In this document: positions 6,311-8,960 of the stretch, in pieces | How positions within the stretch are numbered: position 1 is the stretch's first letter | Layout of the letters: each line of letters starts with the position of its first letter | DNA from: Chryseosolibacter sp035628595 | GTDB lineage: Bacteria > Bacteroidota > Bacteroidia > Cytophagales > Cyclobacteriaceae | Direction: 5' to 3' | Assembly (NCBI GenBank): GCA_035628595.1 | Contig: DASPJN010000186.1 | Coordinates: 1 to 8,960, forward strand | Length of the DNA: 8,960 nucleotides | Program-made: the position numbers and the translations under genes | The notes under the pieces: generated by a model | Told to the model about the DNA's origin: nothing | Seen by the model: the letters and a program-made list of their open reading frames with translations, nothing else | The model's database searches: none

Positions 6311-8719
6311 ATGATCGCCAGCTACCTTCTCACTGCCTACCGGAATTTTGTTCGCTACAAGGCTTACTCCGCCATCAACATGCTCAGTCTGGGCTTCGGC
6401 TTTTTCTGCTTTATTCTCATCATGATGTTCGTTGTTCATGAAAAGAGTTTTGATGAGCAATACTCTTCCCGTGTTCATCGCCTCGCGCTTGAAGTTCACA
6501 CCGGCGAAACGACAACATACAATGCGCAAACGCCACCGATATGGACGCGCCTGCTGGAACGGGAGTTCCCGGAAATAGAAGCAACGGTGAGAGTAAAGCC
6601 TCCGAGACAAACGTGGATGGTGACCAATGAGGAACGTAACATCAACTTTGCAGAACGCCGATGGGTATTCGCAGATAGCAACGTCTTCGCGTTCTTTAAC
6701 ATCGACCTTCTCAAGGGGAACGCATCGAAAGCGCTTGTTGGTAAAGCGAAAGTGGTCATCAATGAGTCGATGGCCAAAAAGTATTTCGGAAGCGAGGATC
6801 CTATCGGCAAAAATCTGATGCTGGATAAGGTAAACATGTATCAGGTAACTGGTGTCATGCAGGACATGCCATCCAACACACATTTTCATTTCGATTTCAT
6901 TGCCAATCTCGAAGACCTGGACAGCACACGGTACTATGGATTCAATGTACCAGAGGGCGTTTTCCCATTTACGTATGACTACATCCGACTAAAGGAAAAT
7001 GCGGACCCTGAACAACTGGAGGCTAAGATCGCACCATTCATCGAAAGCATAACACCACCAAGGTTCCGGCAGAACGGAACGTTCAAAACTTTCCTGCAAC
7101 CAGCAAGAGACATTCATTTACACTCTAATCTCGAAAATGAAATAGAACCGAACGGCTCGGCAGTGCTCGTGAATTTTTTCATGAGCATTGGCGTGTTCAT
7201 CATCCTCATTGCATGCGCCAACTTTATCAACATGGCTACGGCGCGATCTGTAAAACGTCTGAAAGAAGTCGGTGTACGAAAAACGCTTGGCGCGGAGAAA
7301 CCTGCACTCGTCACCCAGTTCCTTGGCGAAACGGCTCTGATGGTTGTCAGCGCCCTACTGCTCGCTACCATTGCCGTTTACCTGGCGTTGCCCACGTTCA
7401 ATTCGCTGGCAGGTAAATCACTCAGCTTTTCGTTCCTGTTGGATTGGCGGCTTGCATCACTTATCATCATTGCAGTGCTTCTCACAATTATTCTATCTGG
7501 AAGTTACCCGGCGTTAATCCTCAGTTCGGTGCGTCCGGCCTTGGTGCTGAAGGCAAGTCAGGCCGGTGGTACCGGTGGCAAGACCATGCTTCGCAAAGCG
7601 CTCATTGTTTTCCAGTTCAGCATCTCAGCATTTCTGATCATATCCACATTAGTAGTGTATAACCAAATGCGATTTATGGAGTCGAAAGACCTTGGTCTGG
7701 CAAAGGATCAGGTCGTCGTGATTCAACTGACGGATCCTGTTCCCATCAATGCGTTCAGGACACTTAAATCGGTGCTACTTTCAAATCCGGCAGTAAAAAG
7801 CGTATCTGCGTCTTTCAGTGCGCCCGCGTCGCTGGTTTTTCAATCGCGCATCAAAGGAGTAAACACCGGATCGGACGAAGTCATCCAGGCACAGAACTAT
7901 TTCTGCGACGATGATTTCATTGAAACGTTGGGAATTAAGATGCTGGCCGGAAAGGACATTACTTCCGAGAACCCGAGTGACACTTTGAATACACTTATCA
8001 TAAACGAAACAGCGATGCGTCGCCTCGGATTTTCAGATCCAGCGGACGCGCTTAACCGCGAAGTACAATTCCCCGACTTTAATAATGGACCCACATTTCG
8101 CGTCATCGGTGTGACGCGCGACTTTCACAATATGTCTGTGAGAGAAACTGTCCCGCCCACGGTAATTGCGTTTGCCCGAAATGGTTTTTATGCATTTGCC
8201 AGGGTCGATATGTCGCAAGCGAAAACATTGATACCATGGATGCAGCAACGCTGGGAGGAAGTGGTACCAGGTTATGCTTTTGATTATTCGTTCCTCGATC
8301 AGAATTTCGACAGTCTGTATAAGAGCGAAAAAGTACTGAACGTGCTACTGACATTTTTCGCGGGCTTAACCATTTTCGTGGCCTGCTTAGGATTGCTGGG
8401 CCTATGTTCGTTCATGGCGCAACAGCGTGCTAAGGAAATCGGCATCCGAAAAGTTGTGGGTGCATCAGTTACCAATATTGTCGGCCTCTTCAGCCGCGAG
8501 TTTATTCTGCTGATCATCATTGGATATCTCATAGGCGCACCACTTGCTTTTTTCGCAATGAACCAATGGCTGGATGGCTTTGCTTACCGGATTGATATCG
8601 CCCCGTCATTCTTCATACTTGCGTTGGTATTCACCGTTGTCGCAATGGCACTTACTGTGGGATACCAGGTGATCGCTGCAGCGAGTGCCAATCCGACAAA
8701 GAGCTTAAGGACGGATTGA
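6311..8719 (+). CDS. FtsX/MacB-type ABC transporter permease
   Basis: The 802-residue protein has the duplicated FtsX architecture common in Bacteroidota. TM1 is at about 21-42. A periplasmic MacB-like domain (about 45-280) contains NESMAKKYFG and DPIGKNL. TM2-4 are at about 284-308, 337-360 and 380-402. TM5 (about 428-450) opens the second half, with a second periplasmic domain (about 455-672) containing INETAMRRLGF, then TM6-8 at about 675-699, 728-750 and 766-788. Two cytoplasmic coupling motifs are clear, KRLKEVGVRKTLGA (315-328) and RAKEIGIRKVVGAS (706-719), and the C-terminus NPTKSLRTD is typical. Known: these permeases act with an ABC ATPase to drive export or mechanically transmit force across the envelope (peptides, lipoproteins, antimicrobials). 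No ATPase, membrane-fusion protein or outer-membrane partner lies in view, so the substrate is not assigned. The start MIASYLLTAYRNFVRYKAYSAIN matches the family N-terminus. No Shine-Dalgarno is seen. Confidence 0.95.
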   Translation: MIASYLLTAYRNFVRYKAYSAINMLSLGFGFFCFILIMMFVVHEKSFDEQYSSRVHRLALEVHTGETTTYNAQTPPIWTRLLEREFPEIEATVRVKPPRQTWMVTNEERNINFAERRWVFADSNVFAFFNIDLLKGNASKALVGKAKVVINESMAKKYFGSEDPIGKNLMLDKVNMYQVTGVMQDMPSNTHFHFDFIANLEDLDSTRYYGFNVPEGVFPFTYDYIRLKENADPEQLEAKIAPFIESITPPRFRQNGTFKTFLQPARDIHLHSNLENEIEPNGSAVLVNFFMSIGVFIILIACANFINMATARSVKRLKEVGVRKTLGAEKPALVTQFLGETALMVVSALLLATIAVYLALPTFNSLAGKSLSFSFLLDWRLASLIIIAVLLTIILSGSYPALILSSVRPALVLKASQAGGTGGKTMLRKALIVFQFSISAFLIISTLVVYNQMRFMESKDLGLAKDQVVVIQLTDPVPINAFRTLKSVLLSNPAVKSVSASFSAPASLVFQSRIKGVNTGSDEVIQAQNYFCDDDFIETLGIKMLAGKDITSENPSDTLNTLIINETAMRRLGFSDPADALNREVQFPDFNNGPTFRVIGVTRDFHNMSVRETVPPTVIAFARNGFYAFARVDMSQAKTLIPWMQQRWEEVVPGYAFDYSFLDQNFDSLYKSEKVLNVLLTFFAGLTIFVACLGLLGLCSFMAQQRAKEIGIRKVVGASVTNIVGLFSREFILLIIIGYLIGAPLAFFAMNQWLDGFAYRIDIAPSFFILALVFTVVAMALTVGYQVIAAASANPTKSLRTD

Positions 8720-8782
8720 TGCTGATTTGAAACGATGACTCACTCACACTTTGCTTTAAGACAGGTATTCTGAGCATGGCAT

Positions 8783-8960
8783 GTGCGCCGGCCAGCAGGG
8801 TGCGAATCCCGAGGCTATGAAATGTGCAAGCAAAATCGCACGCACCCGCCTACTAAGTGGAGGCGTTTCGAAGAACGCGTTCCTTGACTGAAGTATAGTC
8901 GACCACACGTGTTGAACAAAAAACGCGAGGGGCGTTGCCCCGCGCTGATGTATAGCGCCC
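8783..8960 (+). mobile_element. Candidate 5' end of a group II intron, truncated by window edge
   Basis: The non-coding sequence after the permease changes character at GTGCG (8783-8787), which fits the GUGYG 5' boundary of group II introns, in the context GTGCGCCGGCCAG. Next, AGGGTGCGAATCCCGA (8797-8812) resembles the short GGG-loop-CCC hairpin near the start of many bacterial intron domain I sequences (from memory, not searched). The rest is dense in inverted repeats: CGCCT/AGGCG (8847-8865), GCGTT/AACGC (8863-8878), AACGCGTT (8874-8881), GTCGAC (8898-8903), ACACGTGT (8905-8912) and GGGGC/GCCCC (8929-8941), as expected for structured RNA. The reverse-transcriptase ORF and domains V-VI would lie beyond 8960. 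Alternatives are another repeated structured element or the 3' flank of a leftward gene. Confidence 0.35.
8918..8944 (-). terminator. Possible intrinsic terminator for a leftward gene beyond the right edge
   Basis: Read on the minus strand, a GC-rich hairpin (GCGGGGC, loop AAC, GCCCC, TC bulge, GCG) is followed directly by TTTTTTG at 8923-8917. This is a standard Rho-independent layout. On the plus strand no T-run follows, so it would not serve the permease. If the region is a group II intron transcribed rightward, the same hairpin would instead be part of domain I. An overlapping alternative stem, GCGCT/AGCGC (8942-8946 with 8954-8958), competes with its base. Confidence 0.4.

Noticed and set aside
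8798..8810. tRNA T-arm-like GGGTGCGAATCCC
   Set aside because: Stem is only three pairs, the sequence is not GTTCGAATC, and there is no anticodon arm or acceptor stem at the required distances.
8756..8959. Minus-strand open frame of 67 codons running in from the right edge
   Set aside because: Trp-, His-, Pro- and Arg-rich translation with only two acidic residues, and a GC-rich hairpin plus T6 inside the frame. It looks like the complement of structured non-coding sequence rather than a gene.

Overview
The window looks like chromosomal DNA of a member of the Bacteroidota, most likely a Cytophagales-type organism (inference). The reasons are an 802-residue duplicated FtsX/MacB-type permease ending in NPTKSLRTD, signal peptides ending in A-Q, a secreted clostripain-type (C11) peptidase, and mostly weak or absent Shine-Dalgarno sites. 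Base composition is moderate (judged by eye) and coding density is high.

Layout. (1) 1-1533 (+) is the 3' part of a gene joining an alpha/beta-hydrolase domain, with Ser/Asp/His all visible, to a C-terminal six-unit TolB/PD40-like propeller. Its 5' end is outside the window. (2) 1517-2476 (-) is an AraC-family regulator whose 3' end overlaps gene 1 tail-to-tail by 17 bp. (3) 2477-2688 is a divergent control region between the regulator and the peptidase. It is unusually rich in short near-exact repeats and holds two possible mini-ORFs. (4) 2689-4071 (+) is a secreted C11 cysteine peptidase with visible His and Cys. (5) 4102-4338 (-) is a small one-helix membrane protein. (6) 4466-5857 (-) is an exported protein of unknown function with about five internal glycine-rich hydrophobic repeats. 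(7) 5858-6310 is a 453-bp gap with no convincing gene. (8) 6311-8719 (+) is the FtsX-type permease, with no ATPase partner in view. (9) 8720-8960 is non-coding and dense in inverted repeats. From 8783 it resembles the 5' end of a group II intron running off the right edge. It also contains a hairpin that reads as an intrinsic terminator on the minus strand.

The genes do not form one obvious pathway. The best functional link is the divergent AraC regulator / C11 peptidase pair, where repeated motifs in the shared intergenic region are candidate operators. No complete new multi-gene system can be demonstrated from this window. The points most worth follow-up are the right-edge structured element, the repeat protein at 4466-5857, the hydrolase-then-propeller domain order, and the repeat-rich AraC/C11 control region.
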